Of a stretch of 64,000 bases of DNA, positions 24,537-33,179 are shown piece after piece. The DNA lies in contig NZ_JAIXTC010000023.1 of assembly GCF_027484365.1 (NCBI RefSeq), positions 1 through 64,000 on the forward strand. Reading direction: 5' to 3'. Under the pieces are notes generated by a model. The model was not told where the DNA came from. It ran no database searches and worked only from the letters and a program-made list of their open reading frames with translations. How positions within the stretch are numbered: position 1 is the stretch's first letter; each line of letters starts with the position of its first letter. This DNA comes from Brevundimonas sp. GTDB lineage: Bacteria; Pseudomonadota; Alphaproteobacteria; Caulobacterales; Caulobacteraceae. The position numbers were made by a program, and so were the translations under genes.

Positions 24537-25409
24537 GTGAGTTGGATAAAGCGTCTCGCGCGAGCGACCCGGCCCCTGCGGCGGGCTCTGGGCCACGCGC
24601 CGGACGCGCCGCCCCCGGCACCGCCGCAACGGTATTTCTACCTCGGCCCCGAGCTGGCCCTGACGCGGCTGAGCTCAGGCATCCTGCTGTATGTCGATCC
24701 GCTGGACGAGCACGTCAGCGCCAATGTCATCGCCTACGGCCAATGGGAGAAGGGGTTGCACGAGGCCGTCCTCTCGCTGCTTGCGCCGGGCGCGCGGGTC
24801 GTCGAGGTGGGGGCCAATATCGGCTACTACTCGATCAGCATGGCCCTGCAGGTCGGGGCCGAGGGGCATGTGACGGCCTTCGAGGCCAATCCCCGGATGG
24901 TGGGGCTGATCGAGCGGTCTGCGAGGCTGAACGGGGTGACCGATCGTGTCAGCCTGATCGGCAAGGCGGCGATGGATAGTCCGGGCGAGATCAGTTTCGT
25001 CACCTCGCGGCGCAACTCGGGCGGAGGCTACGTCAGTATCTGGTCGCATCTGCCCTATGACGACGGCGTGGCGATCACGGTCGAGGCCGTGCGGCTGGAC
25101 GATATGGATTGCGGGCGGGTCGACATGATCCGCATCGACGCAGAGGGCACCGAGCCCTTCATCCTGCGGGGTGCGGCCGGCATCCTGTCCGCCCATCCCG
25201 ACATCGTCGTCTGCATGGAATGGAGCGTCGTCCAGATGGCGTCACGGACCTCTGTGCCGGAGTTCGTCGACTGGATGGCCGGGATGGGCTTCCGCTTCTG
25301 GCACATCGGCTGGGACGGCGCGTTTACGGCCGTGTCGGCGGAGGCGATGCTGAGCCTCGAAGACTGCAACGTCGTCGCGTCGCGCCAGCCGCCCCGGCGC
25401 TGGAGCTGA
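24537..25409 (+). CDS. FkbM-family methyltransferase
   Basis: This 290-residue SAM-dependent methyltransferase starts at GTG 24537, 34 bp after putA. Motif I is VVEVGANIGYYSI with EANP closing the second strand, and the FkbM pattern continues with IDAEGTEPFILRGA. FkbM proteins O-methylate sugars or small polyketides, often on surface polysaccharides. The N-terminal 45 residues are basic and proline-rich (RATRPLRRALGHAPDAP). The substrate is unknown. It is convergent with the HMG-CoA lyase gene with only 4 bp between stops. Confidence 0.85.
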   Translation: MSWIKRLARATRPLRRALGHAPDAPPPAPPQRYFYLGPELALTRLSSGILLYVDPLDEHVSANVIAYGQWEKGLHEAVLSLLAPGARVVEVGANIGYYSISMALQVGAEGHVTAFEANPRMVGLIERSARLNGVTDRVSLIGKAAMDSPGEISFVTSRRNSGGGYVSIWSHLPYDDGVAITVEAVRLDDMDCGRVDMIRIDAEGTEPFILRGAAGILSAHPDIVVCMEWSVVQMASRTSVPEFVDWMAGMGFRFWHIGWDGAFTAVSAEAMLSLEDCNVVASRQPPRRWS

Positions 25410-25413
25410 GTGT

Positions 25414-26334
25414 TCAGACCCTGGGCCAGCCGCCGGCGCGGCTGAGGGCGCTCGGGGCAGGGCGGCCGATCTTCCCGCCGATCCAGCGGGCGGTCTCGAT
25501 CAGGGCGTCGAGGTCGTAGCCGGTCGCATAGCCGGCGCGCTCCAGCATATAGACCAGGTCCTCGGTCGCCACGTTCCCCGTGGCGCCGGGCGCGAACGGG
25601 CAGCCGCCTATGCCGCCGACCGAGGCGTCCAGCACGTCGACGCCCGCCTCGACCGCGGCATGGGCATTGGCGACGCCGGTGTTGCGGGTGTCGTGGAAAT
25701 GCAGGCGCAGGGTCGCGTCGGGGGCGGCGGCGCGGGCCGCCTCGACCTTTTTCGTGACGCTCCAGGGATCGCCGACGCCGATGGTGTCGGCCAGACCGAT
25801 CTCGGCGACGCCGAGGGCCGCCAGTTCGCCGACCAGATCGCGGACCTGTCCGACCGGGACCTCGCCGTCGAAGGGACAGCCCCAGACGCAGCTGAGGGTG
25901 GCCGACAGGGCGGGGACCGGCGTGCCGGCGCCGTCGGAGTTGTGACGCCGGGCGAGGATGTCGCTCAGCATGGTGACCTGGTCGCGAACCGCGAGGCCCT
26001 GGTTCTTCAGCCCGAATCCGTCGGTGACGGACAGGGAGACGTTGACCTCGTCGACGCCGGATCCGAGCGCGCGGTCATAGCCCTTGCCGTTGAGGACGAG
26101 GCCGATGCGGCTGCGTCCCGGCGTGGGAGGCAGAGCCGCCATGACGTCCTCGGCGCCGGCCATCTGGGGCACCAGCTTCGGATGGACGAAGCTGACCGCC
26201 TCGATGCGGCGGGCGCCGGCGGCCTCGAGCCGCAGGACGAGTTCGGCCCGGGTCGCCGGGTCGAGGACGGTCTTCTCGTTCTGCAGGCCGTCGCGGGGGC
26301 CGACCTCCACGATCTGGATCGGGCGGGGGCTCAA
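25414..26334 (-). CDS. mvaB: Hydroxymethylglutaryl-CoA lyase
   Basis: This enzyme cleaves HMG-CoA to acetoacetate and acetyl-CoA, the last step of leucine degradation. The 306-residue TIM-barrel protein shows VGPRDGLQNEK at the N-terminus, metal ligands in LHFHDTRNTG and the active-site Cys loop GGIGGCPFAPGATGN, all standard. It is downstream of a GT39 gene with an ATGA overlap (26331-26334), an odd pairing. The other leucine catabolic genes (liu/MCC) are not nearby, although a MerR/acyl-CoA dehydrogenase pair lies at 50-53 kb. Confidence 0.95.
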   Translation of the reverse strand: MSPRPIQIVEVGPRDGLQNEKTVLDPATRAELVLRLEAAGARRIEAVSFVHPKLVPQMAGAEDVMAALPPTPGRSRIGLVLNGKGYDRALGSGVDEVNVSLSVTDGFGLKNQGLAVRDQVTMLSDILARRHNSDGAGTPVPALSATLSCVWGCPFDGEVPVGQVRDLVGELAALGVAEIGLADTIGVGDPWSVTKKVEAARAAAPDATLRLHFHDTRNTGVANAHAAVEAGVDVLDASVGGIGGCPFAPGATGNVATEDLVYMLERAGYATGYDLDALIETARWIGGKIGRPAPSALSRAGGWPRV

Positions 26335-28031
26335 CGGCCGGCTTCCGCGGCTTCGGGCCTCGGGGCGTCCGGCGGGGCGTAGACGGTCAGGCGGACGTCG
26401 TCGCCGCTGGAATAGTTGTGGCCGGTGACCACCCCGACGGCGCGGCCGGGGACGCCGGTCCGGGCCGTGGCCTCGCGGAAGGCCTCGTCGTCGCCGGCCT
26501 CGACGATGGCGGGACGGCCTTCGGCGAGGGCCCGGGCGGCGCCGTCGGCGTCTGTCAGTTCAGTGTCGCGACCGTTGACGAAGACGAAGCTGGGCTCATG
26601 GAAGGTTGTGATGGCGACCGGGCCGGGGGTCAGGCCCTGGCGCGGCGACAGGCCGTTGAGTTCGAGCATCGCCTCCAACCGGGGGGCGATCGACAGGGGC
26701 CGCAGCTGCCGGAGGGTTCCGGCGAGGGCCGCATGGGCGACGATGCCGAAGCCGAGCGCAATGAGGACGCCGGTCACCGCCGCGCGGTTGAGCAGAAGGA
26801 AGCCTCCGATCAGGGCGGCCATGGCGGCGCAGACGACCGTGATCGTGGCCCAGGTCTGGGCTGTCGAGGTCCCGAAGGCGGTCAGGCCGTAGACGGTGAT
26901 GCCGCTGATCACCACGGCTCCGAAGACCGCGAGTCCTGTGCCGGCCCAGCGCGAGATCCTCCCGATCGGCCGGGTCAGGGCGGCGGCCATCAGCAGGGCG
27001 ATCGCGCCGAAGGTGGGCAGGGTGTAGTGCGCCAGCTTGGTGGGGGCGATCTCGAAGATCAGCCAGCAGGGGATCAACCAGCAGACGAGGAAGCGGATCG
27101 CCGGCTCGGCGCGACGGCTCCAGCCCGCCGACAGGGCGGCGGGCAGGATCAGGGTCGCGGGGAACAGCAGGATCGGCGCGATGACGGCGTACATGCCGAT
27201 GAAGCCGCCATGGCTTTCGTCCGCGCCGGTGACCTTGTTGCCGAGGTCGTTGCCGATGGCCTCGCGCCAGAAGCCGCCGTCGGTGGCGATGGTGACGGCG
27301 ATGGCCCAGGGACCCACGATCAGGACCAGCAGGGGCAGGCCCCAGCCCCAGCCGAGGCGCTTCAGCCAGGCCCATTGACGGTCCCACAGGCTCAGCATCA
27401 GGACGGCCGGGACGACGACCAGCAGGCCGATCGGGCCCTTGATCAGCACGGACAGACCCAGACCGGACCAGAACATCAACTTCCAGAGCCGCTGGCTCGG
27501 GTCGCCCTTGACGAGGGGGGCGACGCGGGACGCCATATAGAGCCGGGCGAGACCCGCCATGGCGAGGGTCACGGCTCCGCACAGCATGGCGTCGGTCTTG
27601 GCGATCCCGGCCTCCGAGGATAGAAGGAAGGTCGCGCCCAGCAGGGCGCCGGCGAGGAAGCCCGCCCTGGCCCCGAACAGGGCCGATCCGGCCCATGCGG
27701 CGGCCCAGGCGGCCAGCATGGCGCCGAGCAGGGACGGAATGCGGTAGGGGGCGATTTCGCGGGTCTCGACCTGCGACGTCAGCCCGACGGCTACGGCCTG
27801 CATCCAGTAGATGCCGATCGGCTTCTTCCAGCGCGGGTCATCCTGGAAACGGATGTCGACATAGTCGCCGCTCTCCAGCATCTGGGACGTCGCCTGGGCG
27901 TAGCGGCTTTCGTCCCGGTCGAGCGGCGGCAGGAGCAGCAGGCCGGGCAGGCCGGCGATCAGGGCGACGAGCGCCGCCAGAAGGGGGCCGCGCCAGCCGG
28001 CGACATATCGATCCAGGTTCGGGCGCGTCAT
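26331..28031 (-). CDS. Glycosyltransferase family 39 (ArnT-like) membrane protein
   Basis: The 566-residue polytopic membrane protein belongs to the PMT/ArnT superfamily, which moves sugars from lipid-phosphate carriers to lipid A or proteins on the periplasmic face. After a first membrane helix (LAALVALIAGLPGLLLL) comes the catalytic acidic loop LDRDESRYAQATSQML, typical of ArnT, and RWKKPIGIYWMQ. About 11-12 further hydrophobic segments follow, then a soluble C-terminal part (residues about 450-560). The acceptor is unknown. It faces the GT2 gene across a 93-bp promoter region; ArnC-like and ArnT-like enzymes often act in sequence, so a joint role in transferring a polyprenyl-linked sugar is plausible. 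Confidence 0.85.
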   Translation of the reverse strand: MTRPNLDRYVAGWRGPLLAALVALIAGLPGLLLLPPLDRDESRYAQATSQMLESGDYVDIRFQDDPRWKKPIGIYWMQAVAVGLTSQVETREIAPYRIPSLLGAMLAAWAAAWAGSALFGARAGFLAGALLGATFLLSSEAGIAKTDAMLCGAVTLAMAGLARLYMASRVAPLVKGDPSQRLWKLMFWSGLGLSVLIKGPIGLLVVVPAVLMLSLWDRQWAWLKRLGWGWGLPLLVLIVGPWAIAVTIATDGGFWREAIGNDLGNKVTGADESHGGFIGMYAVIAPILLFPATLILPAALSAGWSRRAEPAIRFLVCWLIPCWLIFEIAPTKLAHYTLPTFGAIALLMAAALTRPIGRISRWAGTGLAVFGAVVISGITVYGLTAFGTSTAQTWATITVVCAAMAALIGGFLLLNRAAVTGVLIALGFGIVAHAALAGTLRQLRPLSIAPRLEAMLELNGLSPRQGLTPGPVAITTFHEPSFVFVNGRDTELTDADGAARALAEGRPAIVEAGDDEAFREATARTGVPGRAVGVVTGHNYSSGDDVRLTVYAPPDAPRPEAAEAGR

Positions 28032-28124
28032 GAGCGTGTTCCTAACACGGCGATTGGGCGGGCGTCAGCGGCTCGACATCGCCGACCGTGGCGCCGGGCG
28101 GGGTTTTCCGTCTAGAGAGCCAGA

Positions 28125-28856
28125 ATGCAGAGCGCCGAACACCCTTTGATCTCCATCGTCGTGCCGGTTCACAATGAGTCCGGGGCCGCCGGGCCGCTGG
28201 CGCGCGAGATCGCCGCAGCCTTCGGCGGTCGGGCCCATGAGATCATCTTCGTCGATGACGCCAGCCGCGATACGACCCTGGCCGAGCTGAAGGCCCTGAT
28301 GGCCGAACTGCCGACGCTGAGAGTGCTGGCCCACACGACCAATGCAGGACAGAGCCGGGCCGTGCGTACGGGCGTTCTGGCTGCGCGCGCGCCGATCGTG
28401 GTGACCTTGGACGGCGACGGCCAGAACCCGCCGGAGGACGCGCCGAAACTGGCCGACGCCCTGATCGCCGCGCCGCCGCAGGTCGCCCTGGTCGGGGGCG
28501 TGCGTCAGAAGCGACAGGATTCCGAGGCCAAGCTCTGGGCCTCGCGCTGGGCCAACCGGATCCGCAAGCGGCTGCTGGGCGACGATGCCGACGACACGGG
28601 ATGCGGCCTGAAGGCCTTCCGCCGGGATGTCTTCCTGCGGCTTCCCTATTTCGATCACGTGCATCGCTACCTGCCGGCCCTGGTCATCCGCGAGGGCTAT
28701 GAGAACCGGTACCTGCCGATCGGACATCGCCACCGCGAGACGGGCCAGTCGAAATATACGAACTGGGGGCGGCTGAAGGCCTCGGTCTCCGACCTTCTGG
28801 GCGTCATGTGGCTGAAGACGCGGTCGCGTCGGCCGGGGGCCATCAGCGAGTTCTAG
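28125..28856 (+). CDS. Glycosyltransferase family 2 (dolichyl-phosphate-mannose synthase type)
   Basis: This 243-residue GT-A enzyme has the characteristic ISIVVPVHNESG start and the DDASRDTTL and DGDGQNPPED segments, the second containing the DxD metal/nucleotide site. RQDSEAKLWASRWANRIRKR and GCGLKAF are typical of synthases that load a sugar onto polyprenyl phosphate. It lacks C-terminal membrane helices, unlike ArnC, so it is a short DPM1-like form. It is divergent from the GT39 gene, which could use its product. Confidence 0.88.
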   Translation: MQSAEHPLISIVVPVHNESGAAGPLAREIAAAFGGRAHEIIFVDDASRDTTLAELKALMAELPTLRVLAHTTNAGQSRAVRTGVLAARAPIVVTLDGDGQNPPEDAPKLADALIAAPPQVALVGGVRQKRQDSEAKLWASRWANRIRKRLLGDDADDTGCGLKAFRRDVFLRLPYFDHVHRYLPALVIREGYENRYLPIGHRHRETGQSKYTNWGRLKASVSDLLGVMWLKTRSRRPGAISEF

Positions 28857-28948
28857 ATCGCCTGTTTGGCGAACCGACGTAGCCGTATGGAGCGAACGGG
28901 AGTATCCGTCGTTAACAAGCTGCGCCGTTCCAAAGCGAGAGACAGACC

Positions 28949-29374
28949 ATGCTGATCGCCCTGCCCCTGCTCGTCATTCCCGTGATCCTGTACAATATCG
29001 TCGTTCTGTCCGGACTGGGCGGCGGCGGTCTGGCCGCGGCGGACGACGCCCTGCGGCAGGCGATGTTCTCGATCCCGATGGCGTCGGGCGCGAGCTGGAA
29101 CGTGGGGGTCGGCGACCTGATCCTGTTCCTGTCGCTGATCCTGCTGTTCTTCGAACTGCTGAAGTCGACGTCGAGCCAGAAGGTGGCGATCGTCAATCAC
29201 GCCCTGTCGATGATCCTGTTCGTCATCTGCCTGGTCGAGTTCCTGCTGGTGCGCGGATTCGCGACCTCGACCTTCTTCCTGATCGTGACGATGGTCATGC
29301 TGGACGTGCTGGCCGGCTTCATCGTCACCATCATCTCGGCCCGCAAGGACCTGGATTTCGGCGCCGGAGCTTGA
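28949..29374 (+). CDS. Small polytopic membrane protein, unknown function
   Basis: The 141-residue chain has four hydrophobic segments (about residues 2-24, 50-67, 75-96 and 104-128) and the only conserved-looking soluble part is the loop between helices one and two (AADDALRQAMFSIPMASGASW). GCGAGAGAC precedes the ATG. The pattern is that of uncharacterised four-helix inner-membrane proteins common in Caulobacterales. It is monocistronic with respect to the flanking genes. Confidence 0.75.
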   Translation: MLIALPLLVIPVILYNIVVLSGLGGGGLAAADDALRQAMFSIPMASGASWNVGVGDLILFLSLILLFFELLKSTSSQKVAIVNHALSMILFVICLVEFLLVRGFATSTFFLIVTMVMLDVLAGFIVTIISARKDLDFGAGA

Positions 29375-29427
29375 TCCCCGGGGCCTAACCCTGGCGGAAA
29401 ACCGCTGACACTTTTCCGGGTCAGGCC

Positions 29428-29499
29428 CTAGATCAGCGCGGCGAAGATCAGGGAAACGACGATCACGTCGAAGGTCTTGGCGGCGAAGGCGAGGGTCAT
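29428..29499 (-). CDS. Possible 23-residue membrane microprotein
   Basis: A leftward frame ATG 29499 to TAG 29428 reads MTLAFAAKTFDVIVVSLIFA plus ALI. It is a single hydrophobic segment with one Lys and one Asp near its start. It follows the phaR-linked hypothetical gene by 53 bp in the same direction. The ribosome site is weak and no homologue is known to me; it could be chance. It is listed because small hydrophobic proteins of this size are real in many bacteria. Confidence 0.25.
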   Translation of the reverse strand: MTLAFAAKTFDVIVVSLIFAALI

Positions 29500-29552
29500 G
29501 GCGGCGTCCGAAGGCGAGAGTTCGCCCCGGTCGCTGCAAGCCTCGGGCCAGA

Positions 29553-29900
29553 TCAGAGTTCGGTCTTCTTGATCAGTCCGGCGGGCGGGCGGCGGTCCTT
29601 TTCGCCCGAATATTCGGTCCCGAGATAGGTGGCGCGGGCCGCATCCATCACCGGAGGGCCGCCCTTGAGGCCTCTGCGCTGGCCGGTCTGGCCCATCATC
29701 TGGGCGGCGAAGGCGGCGGCCGGATCGGCCGCAGCGGTGGACACGGCAGGGCTTGCCGGGTCCGGGATTTCATCGACGACCTTGCCGACCGGAACGAGAT
29801 CGCGGCTGGAAGAGCCGGCGCGGCGTTCGGCCTCGCGCCGCTGGGCTGCGCGCCTGTCGCGGCCCTCGACCGGTCCGACAGGGCGGACGCCCTCGGTCAC
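29553..29900 (-). CDS. Conserved-looking hypothetical protein downstream of phaR
   Basis: The 115-residue product is polar. An Arg-rich N-terminus (GRDRRAAQRREAERRAG) leads to a middle part with an alanine-rich helix (DPAAAFAAQMMGQTGQRRGL) and a C-terminal segment, ARATYLGTEYSGEKDRRPP, that looks structured. There is no signal peptide or membrane segment. It overlaps phaR by ATGA (29897-29900), so the two are coupled, suggesting a link with polyhydroxyalkanoate granules. No function is known to me. Confidence 0.7.
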   Translation of the reverse strand: MTEGVRPVGPVEGRDRRAAQRREAERRAGSSSRDLVPVGKVVDEIPDPASPAVSTAAADPAAAFAAQMMGQTGQRRGLKGGPPVMDAARATYLGTEYSGEKDRRPPAGLIKKTEL

Positions 29901-30532
29901 GGCTTGCCGGACCCCGCGATACGGTCGATCTGGGCCCGCATCTCGTCCATCTGGCGGCGCATCTCGTCGATGGCCGGGTCCGTTGCCGGTGGAGCGGCGG
30001 GCGCGGCCTGCGGCGTCGTGTCGCCGTCCATGCGGCCGTAGGCGAAGGCCGGGAACATCTTCATGGCGTTCTGGAACATGGCCATGTTCTGTTTGGCGGC
30101 CGCTTCGAGCAGGCCGCCGCCCATCAGGCCGGTTGCAGGGGTCGCGCCGAGGACCTTGGTCATCTGGTCGCGGAACTGTTCCTGCTGGCGGGAGAAGTTC
30201 TCGAGCGACATCTCCAGGTAGGAGGGCAGGACGCCTTCCATCTGGCCGCCGTAGAAGCCGATCAGCTGGCGCAGGAACTGCACCGGCAGCAGGGCCTGGC
30301 CCCGGCTTTCTTCCTCGAAGATGATCTGGGTCAGGATCTGACGCGTCAGTTCCTCATTGGTCTTGGCGTCGAAGACGACGAAATCGACCCCCTCGCGGAC
30401 CATCTTGGCCAGGTCCTCGAGCGTGACATAGGTCGAGGTCGAGGTGTTGTAGAGCCTGCGGTTGGCGTATTTCTTGATGACGACGGACTCGCCGTCCTTG
30501 GTCTTTCCGCCCGGGGTATTGCTGTCGGCCAC
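29897..30532 (-). CDS. phaR: Polyhydroxyalkanoate synthesis repressor PhaR
   Basis: PhaR senses poly-hydroxybutyrate: it binds DNA upstream of phasin genes and leaves when polymer is present. The start at GTG 30532 (reads MADSNTPGG) is chosen because AAGGA lies nine bases before it; an upstream ATG at 30607 would add 25 unrelated residues. The PHB/PHA accumulation regulator DNA-binding domain is clear: VVIKKYANRRLYNTSTSTYV, then EDLAKMVREGVDFVVFDAKT. The following domain FEEESRGQALLPVQFLRQLI and SYLEMSLENFSRQQEQ match. A Met/Glu-rich helix ends the chain. It is divergent from phaA, with the hemolysin III gene between. Confidence 0.95.
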   Translation of the reverse strand: MADSNTPGGKTKDGESVVIKKYANRRLYNTSTSTYVTLEDLAKMVREGVDFVVFDAKTNEELTRQILTQIIFEEESRGQALLPVQFLRQLIGFYGGQMEGVLPSYLEMSLENFSRQQEQFRDQMTKVLGATPATGLMGGGLLEAAAKQNMAMFQNAMKMFPAFAYGRMDGDTTPQAAPAAPPATDPAIDEMRRQMDEMRAQIDRIAGSGKP

Positions 30533-30669
30533 TGCAGTGTCCTTGTTCGCATCTTTTCTGGGTCGCGAGATCGAACCGGAACAGTCTGCGACGTTTCCTG
30601 ATCTCACTCCGCCCGGCCGTTATCCCGCACTGCGAAGCCACACGCCAGTGGGGATGTAACGGTTTAATG

Positions 30670-31380
30670 TCACGTCAGGTTGGGGGCCAGCACCACACCG
30701 ACCAGAACCGCCGCCCAGTGCACGCCGGCGCCCGCGACCACGAAGCCGTGCCAGATGGCGCGGCGGTACTTCAGCCGGGGCGAGATGAAGAAGAAGACGC
30801 CCGCCGTGTAGATCAGTCCGCCGAGCACCAGCAGGCCGAGGGCGACGGGGTGGACGGTGTCGATCATCGGCTTCAGCGCGATCACGGCCAGCCAGCCGAA
30901 CAGGACATAGACCCCGCTCCAGAAGGCGTCGGAGATGCGCGGCGCGACCAGTTTTGCGGCCACGCCGGCGAAGGCGAACGTCCAGACCACGAGGGTGAAG
31001 CCGATGGCCCACCCGCCTTCGAAGCGCTGGGTGGTGAAAGGGGTGTAGGAGCCCGCGATCATCAGGAAGATGGCCGCCTCGTCCAGCCGACGCAGGACCG
31101 GGCGCGCGGCGCAGGGACGGGTCAGGTTGTAGATGGTCGAACAGGTCAGCATGGCGATCAGGCACAGGGCGTAGATCGCCGTCGCGAACACCGCGCCGAA
31201 ACCGGCGTAGAAGGCCGACAGAATGGCCAGGGCGATCCCGCCGACGGCCGCCAGGGTCAGGCCCACGACGTGGACGACCAGATCGGCGATGTGTTCGGAC
31301 GGCGACTGGTAATGCTCCTCCAGATCGATCTGATCGGGAGTGCAAATCCGTCGGACGTGGCGCTTCAGCGTGTTCAGCAT
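30670..31380 (-). CDS. Hemolysin III / PAQR-family membrane protein
   Basis: This is a seven-helix inner-membrane protein of the YqfA/hemolysin III family, relatives of adiponectin receptors. The start MLNTLKRH (31380) is preferred to the ATG four codons upstream. Family features are PSEHIADLVVHVVGLT in the first helix (the E/H/H metal-ligand type positions), YTPFTTQRFEGGWAIG, and the C-terminal RAIWHGFVVAGAGVHWAAVL with two His. PAQR proteins coordinate a metal and may act as lipid hydrolases or fluidity sensors; a hemolytic role is unlikely. It is transcribed away from phaA and toward phaR. Confidence 0.9.
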   Translation of the reverse strand: MLNTLKRHVRRICTPDQIDLEEHYQSPSEHIADLVVHVVGLTLAAVGGIALAILSAFYAGFGAVFATAIYALCLIAMLTCSTIYNLTRPCAARPVLRRLDEAAIFLMIAGSYTPFTTQRFEGGWAIGFTLVVWTFAFAGVAAKLVAPRISDAFWSGVYVLFGWLAVIALKPMIDTVHPVALGLLVLGGLIYTAGVFFFISPRLKYRRAIWHGFVVAGAGVHWAAVLVGVVLAPNLT

Positions 31381-31562
31381 GGTCCCACCCAACTCGGCAA
31401 TTCTGCCTGTCGTTCCCTCGATAGTGGGCCGGGGAGATGACTTTCAGCTGAACGGATCGAGCGGAGGTGACGAAAGCCCGCGGATGCGGCAGAAACGCCA
31501 CGCAAAGTTTCCAGCGGCCTAACGGAGCCCCCTTCCGGAAAGGCCCGATAAAGGATCGTCCC

Positions 31563-32738
31563 ATGACCGACGTCGTCATCGTCTCCGCCGCCCGCACCCC
31601 GGTCGGGTCCTTCCTGGGCGCCCTGTCCAGCCTGCCCGCGTCGAAGCTGGGCGAGATCGCCATCAAGGCGGCGCTGGAACGGGCGGGCGTCTCGCCGGCG
31701 GATGTGGACGAGGTGATCCTGGGCCATGTGCTGCAGGCGGCGGCGGGACAGGGTCCGGCGCGTCAGGCCTCGATGGGGGCGGGCATCCCGAAAGAGACCC
31801 CGGCCTGGAGCCTGAACCAGATCTGCGGCTCGGGTCTGCGCGCCGTCGCGCTCGGCTACCAGCAGATCGCCCTCGGGGACGCGAAGATCATCGTCGCCGG
31901 CGGTCAGGAGAGCATGAGCCAGGCACCGCACGCCCAGCACCTGCGCACCGGCCACAAGATGGGCGACCTCGCCTTCACCGACACGATGATCAAGGACGGT
32001 CTTTGGGACGCGTTCAACGGCTATCACATGGGCCAGACGGCCGAGAACATCGCCGCGAAGTTCGACATCAGCCGCGCCGCCCAGGACGAATTCGCCCTGG
32101 CGAGCCAGCACAAGGCGGAAGCCGCCCAGAACGCCGGCAGGTTCGACGAGGAGATCGTCCCGGTCGTGATCCCGGGCCGCAAGGGCGACGTCACCGTCGA
32201 CAAGGACGAGTACATCCGTCACGGCGCGACCCTGGACTCGATGGAAAAGCTGAAGCCCGCCTTCAACAAGGAGGGCACGGTCACCGCCGCCAACGCCTCG
32301 GGCCTGAACGACGGCGCCGCGGCCCTGGTCCTGATGTCGGCCGATGAGGCGAAGGCGCGCGGGCTGGAGCCGCTGGCGACCATACGGTCGTGGGCCTCGG
32401 CGGGCGTCGATCCGGCGATCATGGGCACGGGGCCGATCCCGGCGTCGAGGAAGGCGCTGGAAAAGGCGGGCTGGACCGTCGCCGATCTGGACCGGGTCGA
32501 ATCCAACGAGGCCTTCGCCGCCCAGAGCCTGTGCGTACTCAAGGAACTGGGCCTCGACGCGTCGAAGGTGAACGTCAACGGCGGCGCCATCGCCATCGGC
32601 CACCCGATCGGCGCCTCGGGCGCCCGCATCCTGACCACCCTGCTGTACGAGCTGAAACGGTCGGGCGGCAAGAAGGGTCTGGCGACCCTGTGCATCGGCG
32701 GCGGCATGGGCGTGGCCCTGTGCGTGGAGCGGGTCTGA
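31563..32738 (+). CDS. phaA: Acetyl-CoA acetyltransferase (thiolase)
   Basis: This biosynthetic thiolase condenses two acetyl-CoA to acetoacetyl-CoA, the first step of poly-hydroxybutyrate formation, and also acts in degradation. The 391-residue protein starts at ATG 31563 ([13 protein letters not shown]). Active-site residues are Cys88 in [10 protein letters not shown], His347 in [12 protein letters not shown] and Cys377 in [10 protein letters not shown], all intact. The neighbouring phaR supports assignment as phaA; phaB and phaC are not in the window. Cis elements in the 170-bp gap to the hemolysin III gene probably serve both. Confidence 0.93.
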   Translation: MTDVVIVSAARTPVGSFLGALSSLPASKLGEIAIKAALERAGVSPADVDEVILGHVLQAAAGQGPARQASMGAGIPKETPAWSLNQICGSGLRAVALGYQQIALGDAKIIVAGGQESMSQAPHAQHLRTGHKMGDLAFTDTMIKDGLWDAFNGYHMGQTAENIAAKFDISRAAQDEFALASQHKAEAAQNAGRFDEEIVPVVIPGRKGDVTVDKDEYIRHGATLDSMEKLKPAFNKEGTVTAANASGLNDGAAALVLMSADEAKARGLEPLATIRSWASAGVDPAIMGTGPIPASRKALEKAGWTVADLDRVESNEAFAAQSLCVLKELGLDASKVNVNGGAIAIGHPIGASGARILTTLLYELKRSGGKKGLATLCIGGGMGVALCVERV

Positions 32739-32754
32739 GCGGACTCGAAAACAC

Positions 32755-32781
32755 CGTCCGAAGCGTCCGAAGCGTCCGAAG
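32755..32781 (+). repeat. Three tandem copies of a nine-base repeat
   Basis: CGTCCGAAG occurs three times without interruption at 32755-32781 and is followed by the near-copy CGTGCGGGA. It lies 17 bp after the phaA stop in a 441-bp spacer. No function is evident. Confidence 0.8.
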
Positions 32782-32971
32782 CGTGCGGGAGCGCGACTTC
32801 GGAATAGACTCGACAGAGTCGACAGGGTCGCGCTGCGGTTTGGGGAGGTCCCGGACATCGGGACAGTGTGCGCCCGTTTTCAGGGGTGATGCATAAACGG
32901 CGTCTCGTCAGGACCGGGCTCTGATTTCAAACGTGGATTCGGGGGATCCGTTGATGGGTATGGCCTGTTTT

Positions 32972-33140
32972 CCTTCTCTCCCTTGCGGGAGAAGGTGGCA
33001 GCCGAAGGCTGACGGATGAGGGGTCACGCGGGCGGCGAGAGGAGCTCCGTGGCGTCTGCTTGACCCCTCACCCGATCGCGCCAGAACGACGGCTGCGCCG
33101 CCGTGCGCGATCTCCCTCTCCCGCAAGGGGAGAGGGAGCG
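32972..33140. repeat. Intergenic palindromic element, copy A
   Basis: The 169-bp element has a hairpin at each end (CTCCCTTGCGGGAG at the left, CTCTCCCGCAAGGGGAGAG at the right). Inner inverted arms GGATGAGGGGTC and GACCCCTCACCCG surround a variable centre. The design equals the elements near 40.5 and 50.5 kb. It occupies most of the phaA-rsmC spacer. It resembles REP/MITE-type sequences common in alphaproteobacterial spacers. Confidence 0.75.
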
Positions 33141-33179
33141 CGGTTTCGCTGGGCGGCCTGACAGTCTATTCACCCGCCG

